Positions 33,407 to 41,936 of a stretch of DNA of 64,000 nucleotides are shown here, in pieces. Within the stretch, counting starts at the first letter, position 1; the number at the start of each line of letters is the position of its first letter. The stretch is from NCBI RefSeq assembly GCF_014295035.1, contig NZ_CP060404.1:1096001-1160000 (forward strand), written 5' to 3'. A model generated the notes under the pieces. It did no database searches. It had not been told where the DNA came from and worked only from the letters and a program-made list of their open reading frames with translations. The translations under genes and the position numbers were made by a program. Origin of the DNA: Streptomyces buecherae. GTDB taxonomy: Bacteria > Actinomycetota > Actinomycetes > Streptomycetales > Streptomycetaceae.

Positions 33407-34041
33407 GCGGGGCCCTTCCGGGTGCGAGCGGAGGCGGGGGCGGGGGCCGCGCGGCGGGCGGCGGCGCGGCGGGCAGCCGGCGGTGCGGACTGCGGGGGTG
33501 TGGCCGGTCGCTCGGCCGGCGCCTGGGCCTGTCGGTGCGCGGCCACGGCCTGCTGGAGGCGGTTGGTGGCGGGGGCACGCCAGATGTGGCAGATGGCCAG
33601 CGCGAGGGCGTCGGCCGCGTCGGCCGGCTTCGGGGGCGCGTCCAGCCGCAGCAGGCGGGTGACCATGGCACCGACCTGCGCCTTGTCGGCGCGGCCCGAG
33701 CCGGTCACGGCGGCCTTGACCTCGCTGGGGGTGTGCAGCGCGACCGGCAGTCCGCGGCGGGCGGCGCACAGCATGGCCACGGCGCTCGCCTGGGCCGTGC
33801 CCATCACGGTCTGCACGTTGTGCTGGCTGAACACCCGCTCCACCGCGACCAGTTCCGGCTGGTGCGTCTCCAACCACTGCTCGATGCCGCGCTCGATGAG
33901 CACCAGGCGCTCCCCGATGTCGGCGTCGGCCGCGGTGCGGATGACGCCGACGTCCACCATCCGCAGCGGGCGGCCCGCGACGCCGTCGACGACGCCGATG
34001 CCGCACCGGGTCAGCCCCGGGTCCACGCCGAGCACCCGCAT
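33403..34041 (-). CDS. ruvC: Crossover junction endodeoxyribonuclease RuvC
   Basis: Resolves Holliday junctions by paired nicks. RNase H-fold catalytic acids are in place: Asp7 in GVDPGLT, Glu in [11 protein letters not shown], and the paired Asp in [13 protein letters not shown]. Core length is about 170; this 212-residue protein has an Ala/Pro/Arg-rich C-terminal tail of ~40 residues. ATG at 34041. Coupled to ruvA by ATGA. Confidence 0.97.
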   Translation of the reverse strand: MRVLGVDPGLTRCGIGVVDGVAGRPLRMVDVGVIRTAADADIGERLVLIERGIEQWLETHQPELVAVERVFSQHNVQTVMGTAQASAVAMLCAARRGLPVALHTPSEVKAAVTGSGRADKAQVGAMVTRLLRLDAPPKPADAADALALAICHIWRAPATNRLQQAVAAHRQAQAPAERPATPPQSAPPAARRAAARRAAPAPASARTRKGPA

Positions 34042-34134
34042 CGCGCGCCCTCCCCCTCACTGACGTATGCGTCGCACATCTGTGGGGGTGTCCCCCCGAA
34101 CAGGCACAGTAGCCGCTGGCTGTGACAACGCGAC

Positions 34135-34161
34135 GGGCCGACGGGGGCGTCCCGTCGGCCC
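34135..34161 (-). terminator. Hairpin after yebC
   Basis: Perfect 11-bp stem GGGCCGACGGG / CCCGTCGGCCC with loop GGCGT, about 90 bases beyond the yebC stop and before ruvC. It separates yebC from the ruv operon. Confidence 0.8.
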
Positions 34162-34253
34162 GGTGGCGGCTGCGCCTCGTGCCCCGGACGGTGCGGCTGG
34201 GCCGCGGCGCGGGTTCGGCCGCGCTGGCTCAGTCGTACGGCCCGATGCGCAGG

Positions 34254-35006
34254 CTAGGCGTCGACCTTCTCCATGACCTCGTCCGACACGTCGAAGTTGG
34301 CGAAGACGTTCTGCACGTCGTCGCTGTCCTCCAGCGCGTCGATGAGCTTGAAGATCTTGCGCGCGCCCTCCTCGTCCAACTGGACCTGCATGGTGGGCAC
34401 GAAGTTGGCATCGGCCGAGTCGTAGTCGATGCCCTCCTGCTGGAGCGCGGTGCGCACGGCCACCAGGTCGGTGGCCTCGCTGATCACCTCGAACGTCTCG
34501 CCGAGGTCGTTGACCTCCTCGGCGCCCGCGTCGAGCACGGCGCCGAGCACGTCGTCCTCGGCCAACTCGCCCTTGGGGACGATCACTACGCCCTTGCGGT
34601 GGAACAGGTACGAGACCGAGCCCGGGTCGGCCATCGAGCCGCCGTTGCGGGTCATGGCCACGCGCACGTCCGAGGCCGCGCGGTTGCGGTTGTCCGTCAG
34701 ACACTCGATGAGCACCGCGACGCCGTTCGGGCCGTAGCCCTCGTACATGATCGTCTCGTAGTCGGCGCCGCCCGCCTCAAGACCCGCACCGCGCTTGACC
34801 GCGCTGTCGATGTTCTTGTTCGGCACGGAGCTCTTCTTGGCCTTCTGGATGGCGTCGAAGAGGGTCGGGTTGCCGTCCGGGTCGGCTCCGCCGGTCCGCG
34901 CGGCGACCTCGATGTTCTTGATCAGCTTCGCGAAGAGCTTGCCGCGCTTGGCATCGATCACGGCCTTCTTGTGCTTCGTCGTAGCCCATTTAGAGTGGCC
35001 GGACAT
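34254..35006 (-). CDS. yebC: YebC/PmpR family protein
   Basis: 250-residue YebC-family protein with the full N-terminal signature [20 protein letters not shown], the NIDSAVKRG and [14 protein letters not shown] segments and the C-terminal domains. Family members act as DNA-binding regulators (PmpR-like) or, as shown more recently for some, relieve ribosome stalling at proline stretches. Which role applies here is not decided by sequence. Position next to ruvC is conserved in many bacteria. A hairpin terminator follows. Confidence 0.95.
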   Translation of the reverse strand: MSGHSKWATTKHKKAVIDAKRGKLFAKLIKNIEVAARTGGADPDGNPTLFDAIQKAKKSSVPNKNIDSAVKRGAGLEAGGADYETIMYEGYGPNGVAVLIECLTDNRNRAASDVRVAMTRNGGSMADPGSVSYLFHRKGVVIVPKGELAEDDVLGAVLDAGAEEVNDLGETFEVISEATDLVAVRTALQQEGIDYDSADANFVPTMQVQLDEEGARKIFKLIDALEDSDDVQNVFANFDVSDEVMEKVDA

Positions 35007-35173
35007 CCGCCTGTCTCCTTCGCGTAACCAAATTCCTTACCAACGCCTGCGATCCTACCGGGATCACCGGGCCCGGCCGTGCCCGGAGTCCGGGCGGGTC
35101 TTCGCGGGGGTTCGAGCGGGCTCGGGCCACTCTCCCGGCGCGGGGCGCGCGGGGCCGGGCCGGGTGGCGGGGC

Positions 35174-35764
35174 TCAGCGCTCGCGCACCATGTCCACGAA
35201 CAGGGCGTGTAGGCGGTGGTCGCCGGTCAGCTCCGGGTGGAAGGAGGTGGCGAGCACGTTGCCCTGGCGGACGGCGACGGTGTGGCCGTCGTGCACGGCC
35301 AGCACGTCGACCGAGGCGCCGACGGACTCGACCCAGGGCGCGCGGATGAACACGCCGTCCACGGGGCCGCCCTCGACGCCCTTGACCTCGACGGCCGCCT
35401 CGAAGGAGTCGTTCTGCCGGCCGAAGGCGTTGCGGCGCACGGTCATGTCGACGCCGCCGAGGGTCTCCTGGTCGTCCCGGCCGTCGAGGACCTTGTCGGC
35501 CAGCATGATCATGCCCGCGCACGTGCCGTACATCGGCAGCCCCGCGCGTACCCGCTCGCGCAGCGGTTCCAGCAGGCCGAAGACGCCGACGAGCTTGGAC
35601 ATCGTGGTGGACTCGCCGCCGGGGATCACCAGGGCGTCCACCTCGTCCAGCTCTTCGGGGCGGCGTACGGGGCGGGCCAAGGCGTCGGCCGCGGCCAGCG
35701 CGATGAGGTGTTCGCGGACGTCGCCCTGGAGGGCGAGGACGCCGACGGTGGGGGTGCGGGACAC
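35174..35764 (-). CDS. pdxT: Pyridoxal 5'-phosphate synthase glutaminase subunit PdxT
   Basis: Releases ammonia from glutamine for PdxS. GTG at 35764 gives 196 residues beginning [19 protein letters not shown]. Triad-type glutaminase: the nucleophilic Cys in [10 protein letters not shown], and His/Glu in [26 protein letters not shown] forms the oxyanion region. A longer frame upstream is non-coding low-complexity sequence. It is 165 bases downstream of pdxS; the pair makes PLP from ribose 5-phosphate, glyceraldehyde 3-phosphate and glutamine. Confidence 0.96.
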   Translation of the reverse strand: MSRTPTVGVLALQGDVREHLIALAAADALARPVRRPEELDEVDALVIPGGESTTMSKLVGVFGLLEPLRERVRAGLPMYGTCAGMIMLADKVLDGRDDQETLGGVDMTVRRNAFGRQNDSFEAAVEVKGVEGGPVDGVFIRAPWVESVGASVDVLAVHDGHTVAVRQGNVLATSFHPELTGDHRLHALFVDMVRER

Positions 35765-35929
35765 GGGGTGGGACCTCGCAGGAGTAAGCGGGTGGGACAG
35801 CGGTCGGGGCGCGGGGCCGGGACCGCGGTGGGCGCGGGCGGCGGGGTGGCGGCCCGCCTGTTGGCGCGGCGCCGGGGTGGCCCCGCGCTGGGGCGGGGCC
35901 ACCCGCCGCTCACATCGGCCGGGGCCGGC

Positions 35930-36856
35930 TCACCAACCGCGGTTGGCGTAGCGCTCCGACTCGGGGAGGGTGTCGCAGTTGATGCCGACCATGGCCTCGC
36001 CCAGGTCGCGGGAGGCGTCCGCGATGACCTTGGGGTCGTCGTAGAAGGTGGTGGCCTTCACGATGGCGGCGGCGCGCTTGGCCGGGTCGCCGGACTTGAA
36101 GATGCCCGAGCCGACGAAGACGCCCTCGGCGCCGAGCTGGCGCATGAGCGCGGCGTCGGCGGGGGTGGCCACGCCGCCGGCGGAGAACAGCACGACCGGC
36201 AGCTTGCCCAGCTCGGCGACCTCCTTGACCAGCTCGTACGGGGCGCGCAGCTCCTTGGCGGCGGCGAACAGCTCGTTGTGGTCGAGCGAGCGCAGTCGGC
36301 CGATCTCGCCCTTGATCTGGCGCAGGTGGCGCACGGCCTCGACGACGTTGCCGGTGCCGGCCTCGCCCTTGGAGCGGATCATGGCCGCGCCCTCGGCGAT
36401 GCGGCGCAGGGCCTCGCCCAGGTTGGTGGCGCCGCAGACGAACGGGGTGGTGAAGGCCCACTTGTCGCTGTGGTTGACCTCGTCGGCGGGGGTGAGGACC
36501 TCGGACTCGTCGATGTAGTCCACGCCGAGCGACTGGAGCACCTGGGCCTCGACGAAGTGGCCGATGCGGGACTTGGCCATCACCGGGATGGAGACGGCGC
36601 TGATGATCCCGTCGATCATGTCCGGGTCGGACATCCGGGCCACGCCGCCGTCCTTGCGGATGTCGGCCGGGACGCGCTCCAGGGCCATCACCGCGACGGC
36701 GCCCGCGTCCTCGGCGATCTTCGCCTCCTCCGGCGTGACGACGTCCATGATCACGCCGCCCTTGAGCTGCTCGGCCATGCCGCGCTTGACGCGGGCGGTG
36801 CCGGTCTCGGGGTGCTGGGAAGCGGTTTCAGGCGTGCTGGGGGACGTGCTCGACAC
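35930..36856 (-). CDS. pdxS: Pyridoxal 5'-phosphate synthase subunit PdxS
   Basis: Lyase/synthase subunit of the DXP-independent PLP pathway. The 308 residues contain [21 protein letters not shown], the Schiff-base lysines in [12 protein letters not shown] and [11 protein letters not shown] region, and [17 protein letters not shown] start at 36856. The protein ends in [18 protein letters not shown], a typical full-length C-terminus. Divergent from the MerR regulator, though that is not the MocR/PdxR type usually tied to PLP genes. Confidence 0.97.
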   Translation of the reverse strand: MSSTSPSTPETASQHPETGTARVKRGMAEQLKGGVIMDVVTPEEAKIAEDAGAVAVMALERVPADIRKDGGVARMSDPDMIDGIISAVSIPVMAKSRIGHFVEAQVLQSLGVDYIDESEVLTPADEVNHSDKWAFTTPFVCGATNLGEALRRIAEGAAMIRSKGEAGTGNVVEAVRHLRQIKGEIGRLRSLDHNELFAAAKELRAPYELVKEVAELGKLPVVLFSAGGVATPADAALMRQLGAEGVFVGSGIFKSGDPAKRAAAIVKATTFYDDPKVIADASRDLGEAMVGINCDTLPESERYANRGW

Positions 36857-37124
36857 GGTGTGACCTCACTCGATACGAATAGCGCGAATGGTCCTATCGT
36901 AGGCCCGTTCGAAACGAGGGTCGGAATGGCCTTCCGGTCCAGGTTCGGGCCGATAGTGCTACACCTCTGACAAAACCCGCTGGTGGCCCCTGGCGGCAAG
37001 GGCCAATCCGGGGCGGGTGGCTCGTTGACTGGTCGGGGCGGGCCCGGCGGGCCGCGCCGACCGGAGGCCAGCCGCCCGGTGGAGGCGGCCCGTGCCCGGC
37101 CCCGAAACCCCCCGCCCTGGGGCG

Positions 37125-37155
37125 TTGCCTCTGCCCCTGGGACAGGGGGCACAGT
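37125..37155 (+). promoter_or_regulatory. MerR-type promoter with dyad in a 19-bp spacer
   Basis: TTGCCT (37125-37130) and CACAGT (37150-37155) are 19 bases apart, the long spacing of MerR-controlled promoters. The spacer holds an imperfect palindrome TGCCCCTG-GGA-CAGGGGGCA. The GTG of the MerR gene begins six bases after the -10, with no ribosome site, so the transcript may be leaderless. The rest of the 305-base gap to pdxS shows no other clear signal. Confidence 0.5.
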
Positions 37156-37161
37156 GGCCGC

Positions 37162-38742
37162 GTGAACGAGGACGTGAACGAGGAACTGGCCACCGGGGAA
37201 CTGATCACCATCGGGGAACTGGCGGGCCGCACGCGGCTGAGCCCCAAGGCACTGCGGCTGTACGGGGACCGGGGGTTGCTCTCACCCGCGCACGTCGACC
37301 CGCGCACCGGGTTCCGCCGCTACGGGCCCGACCAGGTGGAGCGGGCCCGCCGCATCGCGCTGCTGCGCGCGGCGGGCATGCCGCTGGCCCGCGTCGCCGA
37401 GGTGCTGGACGCCGACGACGCGCGCTCGACGCGGCTGCTGGACGCCTACTGGCGTGAGCGCCGGGCCGAGCACGCCGCCCGCCGGGCGGCCGTCGCCTAC
37501 GCGCGCCACGTGCTGACCGGCGACGGCCCCGCCCCGTACGCCATCGCCGAACGCGACGTGCCCGAGCAGAAGGTGGTCTGCGTCCGCCGGCACGTGGGCG
37601 CCGCGGAGTTGCCAGGCTTCCTCGCCAAGGCCACCGAGGTCCTCTTCGACCACCTCCGGCAGACCGGCGCCTGCCTGTCGGGGCCGGTGTTCGCCGCGTA
37701 CCACGGTCTGGTCGGCGAGGACTGCGACGGGCTGGTCGAGGTGTGCGTCCCGACCCGGAGCCCGGTCGAACCGGGCCCGAGGATCGCGGTGCGCGTCGAG
37801 CCCGCCCACCGCGAGGCGTACACGGCCCTGGCCCGGCGGGACACCGGGTACGCGGCGATGGCCGCCGCCCACGACGCGGTCGGCGCCTGGCTCCACGCGC
37901 GGGGGCACGCCCGCGGCGGCCCCTCGCGCGAGGTCTACCACCCGAACTGGGCGACGGCCTCGTGCCCCGACGAGCGGGTGGCGGACGTCGCCTGCTCGTT
38001 CGCCCCGGCCCCGGGAGGCGCCGGCGCTCCCGCCGGCGGCCGGACCGAGCCCAGTCCGGCGGCGGCCGACGGACGGGCGCCGGGCGGGCGGGGTTGGCCG
38101 GCGCGCCTCACGCCACCCGATCGGCCAGCGCGGCCGGCAGTTCGTCGTCCATCTCGAAGGCCAGCGGGAACGGCGCGTGGCCCGCGAGCCGGAACCAGCG
38201 CACCTTGCGGTGCCGGCGCAGGGCCCGCGCCGCGCGCACCGCGTCGTTGTGGAACCGCCTGGCCATCGGCACCCGGCGGACCGCCTCCACCAACTCCCCC
38301 ATCGCCGCGTCGCCGCCCGGCGCCTGTTGCACCGCCTCCACCTGGGCGGACTCGGCGAAGACCGCGCGCAGCGCCTGGCTCAGCTCGCTCTCGGCCACCT
38401 CCCGGTGCTCCTCCTCGGCCTGCCGCGCGGCCTGCGCCGCCTGGTACAGCACGATCGAGGCGGCCGGGTCGAGCAGGCTTGAGGTGGCCAACTCCTGGGC
38501 CACCGAGGCGCGCCGTAGCAACTGCGCGTCGAGCGCCGCGCGGGTCGCGTCCAGCCGGGTGTGCAGCCGGTCCAGGCGGCCGGCGGTCCAGAGCAGATAT
38601 CCGGCGATGGCGAGGAGAACGACCGCGATCCAGATCAAAGTGGTCACGCGGGGTCACGGTACCGGCTTCCGAGCACCGCCCGAGCCCACGCGCGACCCGC
38701 CCCGGCCCCGCGTCCGCCGGGCTCGCGGCTACTCGCGGCTGA
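37162..38742 (+). CDS. MerR-family regulator (BmrR-like) with run-on C-terminus
   Basis: GTG at 37162. Residues ~13-80 are a MerR winged helix (LITIGELAGRTRLSPKALRLY; GFRRYGPDQVERARRIALLRAAGMPL), then a linker helix and a GyrI-like effector domain (~115-285) ending near VYHPNWATASCPDERVADVACSF. Relatives stop there at ~270-290 residues. Here no stop occurs in frame until 38742 (526 residues): the last ~235 residues are Pro/Arg/Ala/Gly-only and run antisense through the LemA-like gene. No frame has a stop between 38000 and ~38480, so a simple frameshift does not explain it. The functional part is probably 37162 to ~38030. Target unknown; likely a multidrug or small-molecule sensor. Confidence 0.75.
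   Translation: MNEDVNEELATGELITIGELAGRTRLSPKALRLYGDRGLLSPAHVDPRTGFRRYGPDQVERARRIALLRAAGMPLARVAEVLDADDARSTRLLDAYWRERRAEHAARRAAVAYARHVLTGDGPAPYAIAERDVPEQKVVCVRRHVGAAELPGFLAKATEVLFDHLRQTGACLSGPVFAAYHGLVGEDCDGLVEVCVPTRSPVEPGPRIAVRVEPAHREAYTALARRDTGYAAMAAAHDAVGAWLHARGHARGGPSREVYHPNWATASCPDERVADVACSFAPAPGGAGAPAGGRTEPSPAAADGRAPGGRGWPARLTPPDRPARPAVRRPSRRPAGTARGPRAGTSAPCGAGAGPAPRAPRRCGTAWPSAPGGPPPPTPPSPRRRPAPVAPPPPGRTRRRPRAAPGSARSRPPPGAPPRPAARPAPPGTARSRRPGRAGLRWPTPGPPRRAVATARRAPRGSRPAGCAAGPGGRRSRADIRRWRGERPRSRSKWSRGVTVPASEHRPSPRATRPGPASAGLAATRG
38108..38647 (-). CDS. LemA-like single-pass membrane protein
   Basis: 179 residues from ATG 38647: one N-terminal transmembrane helix (LIWIAVVLLAIAGYLLWTAG), then a long helical domain (RLDRLHTRLDATRAALDAQL ... 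VPMARRFHNDAVRAARALRR, two pieces), where the RRFHNDAV segment recalls LemA's YN-V-YN pattern. It is a conserved streptomycete protein of unknown role, 82 bases downstream of pimA on the same strand. It is overlapped on the other strand by the MerR frame; the helical, balanced composition here marks this as the real gene. Confidence 0.85.
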   Translation of the reverse strand: MTTLIWIAVVLLAIAGYLLWTAGRLDRLHTRLDATRAALDAQLLRRASVAQELATSSLLDPAASIVLYQAAQAARQAEEEHREVAESELSQALRAVFAESAQVEAVQQAPGGDAAMGELVEAVRRVPMARRFHNDAVRAARALRRHRKVRWFRLAGHAPFPLAFEMDDELPAALADRVA

Positions 38743-39913
38743 GCCCGAACCGGAAACGCGGCGTCGAACGCTCGTCGGTGGCCACCGACGCCGCGCCCGC
38801 GGTGACCGTCTCGTACACGGCCAGGATGTCCGCGCCGACCGTGACCCAGTCGAAGCGGCGCACGTGCCGGGCGCCACGGGCGCGCAGCGCGGCCCGCCGC
38901 GCCGGGTCGGCCAGCAGCCGCACCGCGGCCTCGGCCAGCGCGCTCGCGTCCTCGTTGCGGAACAGTTCGCCCGCCTCACCCTGGTCGAGCACCTGGGCGA
39001 ACGCGTCCAGGTCGCTGGCCAGCACCGGCGCGCCCGCCGACATCGCCTCGACCAGGATGATCCCGAAGCTCTCGCCGCCGGTGTTGGGCGCCACGTACAG
39101 GTCCACGCTGCGCAGCAGCCGGGCCTTGTCCTCGTCGCTGACCATGCCGAGGAACTCCACCCGGTCCCGCATGGCCTCGGGCAGGTCGGCGACGGCCTCC
39201 TCCTCGTCGCCACGGCCGGCGACCAGCAGGCGGGTCCCCGGGCGCTCGGCGAGGATCTCGGGGAGCGCCCGCATCAGCACCGGCAGCCCCTTGCGCGGCT
39301 CGTCGATGCGGCCGATGAACCCGATGGTCTCCCCCTCGGCGCCGCCGTTCGACGCGCCGGACCACTCCCGTTTGGGCTCGGCCCGCGCGAAGAAGTCGAC
39401 GTCCACGCCGTTGGGGATGACCACGGCGTCGCCGCCCAGGTGCTCGACGAGGGTGCGCCTGGCGTACTCGCTGACCGCGATCCGCGCGCTGATCTTCTCC
39501 AGCGCGGCCTGCAGGATCGGGTACGCGGCGATCATCGCCCGCGAGCGCGGGTTGGAGGTGTGGAAGGTGGCCACGATCGGGCCCTGCGCCGCCCAGCACG
39601 CCAGCAGGCCGAGCGAGGGCGAGGTCGGCTCGTGGATGTGGATCACGTCGAAGTCGCCCTCGTGCAGCCAGCGGCGCACCCGGGCGGCGGACAGGAACCC
39701 GAAGTTCAGCCGGGCGACCGAGCCGTTGTACGGAACGGGTACGGCCCGGCCCGCGGAGACGGCGTAGGACGGCAGGGGCGTGTCCTCGTCGGCGGGGGCG
39801 AGCACCGACACCTGGTGCCCGCTGCGGATGAGGTGTTCCGCCAGGTCACGGATGTGAAATTGCACGCCGCCGGGGACGTCCCACGAGTACGGGCAGACGA
39901 TCCCGATTCTCAA
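38729..39913 (-). CDS. pimA: Phosphatidylinositol mannosyltransferase PimA-like (GT4)
   Basis: Transfers mannose from GDP-mannose to phosphatidyl-inositol on the inner membrane face. The 394 residues have the GT-B fold: MRIGIVCPYSWDVPGGVQFH at the N-terminus, VIHIHEPTSPSLGLLA, and the GT4 EX7E motif region SFGIILVEAMSAGAPVLAS. The start is TTG at 39913, overlapping the preceding stop as TTGA; the next candidate starts would remove the first strand. Third gene of pgsA - acyltransferase - pimA, which identifies the acceptor lipid. Length is close to mycobacterial PimA. Confidence 0.92.
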   Translation of the reverse strand: MRIGIVCPYSWDVPGGVQFHIRDLAEHLIRSGHQVSVLAPADEDTPLPSYAVSAGRAVPVPYNGSVARLNFGFLSAARVRRWLHEGDFDVIHIHEPTSPSLGLLACWAAQGPIVATFHTSNPRSRAMIAAYPILQAALEKISARIAVSEYARRTLVEHLGGDAVVIPNGVDVDFFARAEPKREWSGASNGGAEGETIGFIGRIDEPRKGLPVLMRALPEILAERPGTRLLVAGRGDEEEAVADLPEAMRDRVEFLGMVSDEDKARLLRSVDLYVAPNTGGESFGIILVEAMSAGAPVLASDLDAFAQVLDQGEAGELFRNEDASALAEAAVRLLADPARRAALRARGARHVRRFDWVTVGADILAVYETVTAGAASVATDERSTPRFRFGLSRE

Positions 39914-40851
39914 CTCGGCTCCGTTCCGGGGCTGCCGGGGTTGTCTGGGCGGGGGTTGTCTGGGCCGGGGTCGAGATCGCTAAGCCACAGCGGTTGCAGC
40001 ATGTGCCAGTCGTAGGGGTGGCTCGCGATGCCCTCGGAGAAGACGTCGGCGAGGCGCTGGGTCATCACGGCACTCCGCTCGGCGCGGGTGCCGGTGCCCG
40101 GGTCCTCGATGGCCGGGTGCAGCCGGCCGTGCATGACCGGCGACCGGTCGTACCAGAGCGTCACCGGCAGCAGCAGCGCCCCGGTGCGCACGGCCAGCGA
40201 GGCGGGCCCGCCGGGCATCTTCGTGGTCTCGCCGAAGAACGACACCTCGACGCCGGACGCCGACAGGTCGCGGTCGGCGACCAGGCACACCAGGCCGCCG
40301 GCGCGCAGCCGCCGCGCGAGCGCGCCGAACGCGCTGCCGCCGGTGTGCGGCAGCACCTCCATGCCCAGGCTCTCGCGGTAGGCGACGAACCGGTCGTAGA
40401 GCGTCTCGGGCTTGAGCCGTTCCATGACGGTGGTGAACGGCGCCCCGAGCCTGGTGGCGACCCAGGCTCCGGCCAGGTCGTAGTTGGCCATGTGCGGCAG
40501 GGCGACGACCACCCCGCGGCCGCTGGCCAGGCCCTCCTCCAGGTGGTGCACGCCGGCCGGCGCGAAGCTGTCGCGGATGCGGTCCTCGCCCCAGGTCGGC
40601 AGCCGGAAGGACTCCAGCCAGTAGCGCGTGTACGAGCGCATGCCGAGCCGGGACAGCGCGGCCAGGCGGCGCGCGGTCGGGTCGGGCACCACCCGCGCCA
40701 GGTTCGCCTCCAACTGGCGCACCCCGGCGCCGCGTCGGCGCCACACGGCGTCGGCGGCGTGCTGGCCGAGGCGGGTGACGACCGGTTCGGGCAGCGCCTT
40801 CAGGGTGCTCCAGCCCAGCCCGTAGAGCCCGTCGGTCAGGCGTTCCCTCAC
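39910..40851 (-). CDS. Phosphatidylinositol mannoside acyltransferase (LpxL/HtrB-like)
   Basis: 313 residues from GTG 40851 (GTGA overlap with pgsA stop). LpxL-family lysophospholipid acyltransferase: catalytic HX4(D/E)-type motif in VVALPHMANYDLAGAW, the TVMERLKPETLYDRFVAYRESLG block, and the FFGETTKMPGGPASLA motif. By context (between PgsA and PimA) it probably acylates PIM, like mycobacterial PatA (Rv2611c). The long C-terminal PDNPRPDNPGSPG tail is low-complexity. Confidence 0.92.
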   Translation of the reverse strand: MRERLTDGLYGLGWSTLKALPEPVVTRLGQHAADAVWRRRGAGVRQLEANLARVVPDPTARRLAALSRLGMRSYTRYWLESFRLPTWGEDRIRDSFAPAGVHHLEEGLASGRGVVVALPHMANYDLAGAWVATRLGAPFTTVMERLKPETLYDRFVAYRESLGMEVLPHTGGSAFGALARRLRAGGLVCLVADRDLSASGVEVSFFGETTKMPGGPASLAVRTGALLLPVTLWYDRSPVMHGRLHPAIEDPGTGTRAERSAVMTQRLADVFSEGIASHPYDWHMLQPLWLSDLDPGPDNPRPDNPGSPGTEPS

Positions 40852-41552
40852 GCCCGCTCGCTCCCCCCGCGGGCCGAGGCGCCGGCCGCGGTGGTGGTCT
40901 CCGAGGCGTCGTCGCCGTCCTCGGCGTCCGCCTCGAGCGCCTCGCGCCGCACGGTGATCACGCGCTGGATCAGGGTGACCAGGCTGCCCACGCCGACCGC
41001 CCACAGCGCGATGGGCAGCAGGATGTCGATGTGCGGGACGCCGAACGTGTGCAGCCCCGACAAGCCGCACGCCACCAGCGAGACGACCAGGCGCTCGGCG
41101 CGCTCGACGAGGCCGTTGACGTTCACCGGCAGCCCGATGGACTCGCCACGGGCCTTGGTGTACGACACGACCTGGCCGCTGGCCAGGCAGAAGATGGTCA
41201 CCGCGCACAGCGTGATGCTGTCGCCGCCGCCGGCGTACCACAGGGCGAGCCCGCCGAAGATCGCGCCGTCGGCGACCCGGTCGAGCGTCGAGTCGAGGAA
41301 GGCGCCCCACCGGCTTGAGCGGCCGAGCTGGCGCGCCATGTTGCCGTCGACCAGGTCGGAGAAGACGAACAGGGTGATGACCACCGTGCCCCAGAAGAAC
41401 TCGCCCTGGGGGTAGAAGACCAGCGCGCCGGCCATGACCCCACCGGTTCCGATGAGGGTCACGGCGTCGGGGCTGACCCCGAGCCGGATGAGCAGGGCGG
41501 CGAACGGCGTGAGAACACGCGTGAAGAACGCACGCGCGTACTTGTTCAGCAT
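40848..41552 (-). CDS. pgsA: Phosphatidylinositol phosphate synthase (CDP-alcohol phosphatidyltransferase)
   Basis: Condenses CDP-diacylglycerol with inositol 1-phosphate in the membrane. The 234 residues carry the full CDP-alcohol signature DLVDGNMARQLGRSSRWGAF followed by LDSTLD (D-x2-DG-x2-AR-x8-G-x3-D-x3-D) and about six membrane helices. Operon context with an acyltransferase and PimA supports the inositol specificity. The C-terminal ~35 residues are Ala/Asp/Ser-rich and cytoplasmic. ATG at 41552. Confidence 0.94.
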   Translation of the reverse strand: MLNKYARAFFTRVLTPFAALLIRLGVSPDAVTLIGTGGVMAGALVFYPQGEFFWGTVVITLFVFSDLVDGNMARQLGRSSRWGAFLDSTLDRVADGAIFGGLALWYAGGGDSITLCAVTIFCLASGQVVSYTKARGESIGLPVNVNGLVERAERLVVSLVACGLSGLHTFGVPHIDILLPIALWAVGVGSLVTLIQRVITVRREALEADAEDGDDASETTTAAGASARGGSERA

Positions 41553-41936
41553 GGCCTTCCCGAAGGGTCGAAATGGGCCGCGTGGTCAGCAGGCCACCGG
41601 CTGGCCCATCGTAGCCACGCGGCATGGCGCGCCGCGCACGCGCGCCATCGCCCGGCGACCTGGGGCACCACTGCGGGCGGCGGGCGGGCCCCGCGACGGG
41701 GCGCCGACCCGCACCAGCCGCCCAGGCCGACCGCCCTCCCCCGCCCTCCGTCCACCCCGCACGCCGGGTCCGCCGCTCGGCCCGAGGCAGGCGCCGGCGC
41801 GCTGGTGGCGGGGTGGCGGGCGGGTGCGGGGCGGGCCCGGCGTGCGGGGTTACGGGGCCATGTGCGACGTATGGACGCGCCATGACCGCGGTGGAAAGCT
41901 CGAAGGACGCGGGTGTCAACCGGGAGGTCGAGACAC
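41553..41936. other. Divergent intergenic region
   Basis: 384 bases between pgsA (minus) and the EF-G paralogue (plus). I find no gene, no perfect hairpin and no convincing promoter pair. Short open frames here are GC-driven. Confidence 0.3.

Noticed and set aside
38030..38742. Simple frameshift as the cause of the long MerR protein
   Set aside because: All three plus frames lack a stop from ~38000 to ~38480, so shifting frame would not restore a normal end.
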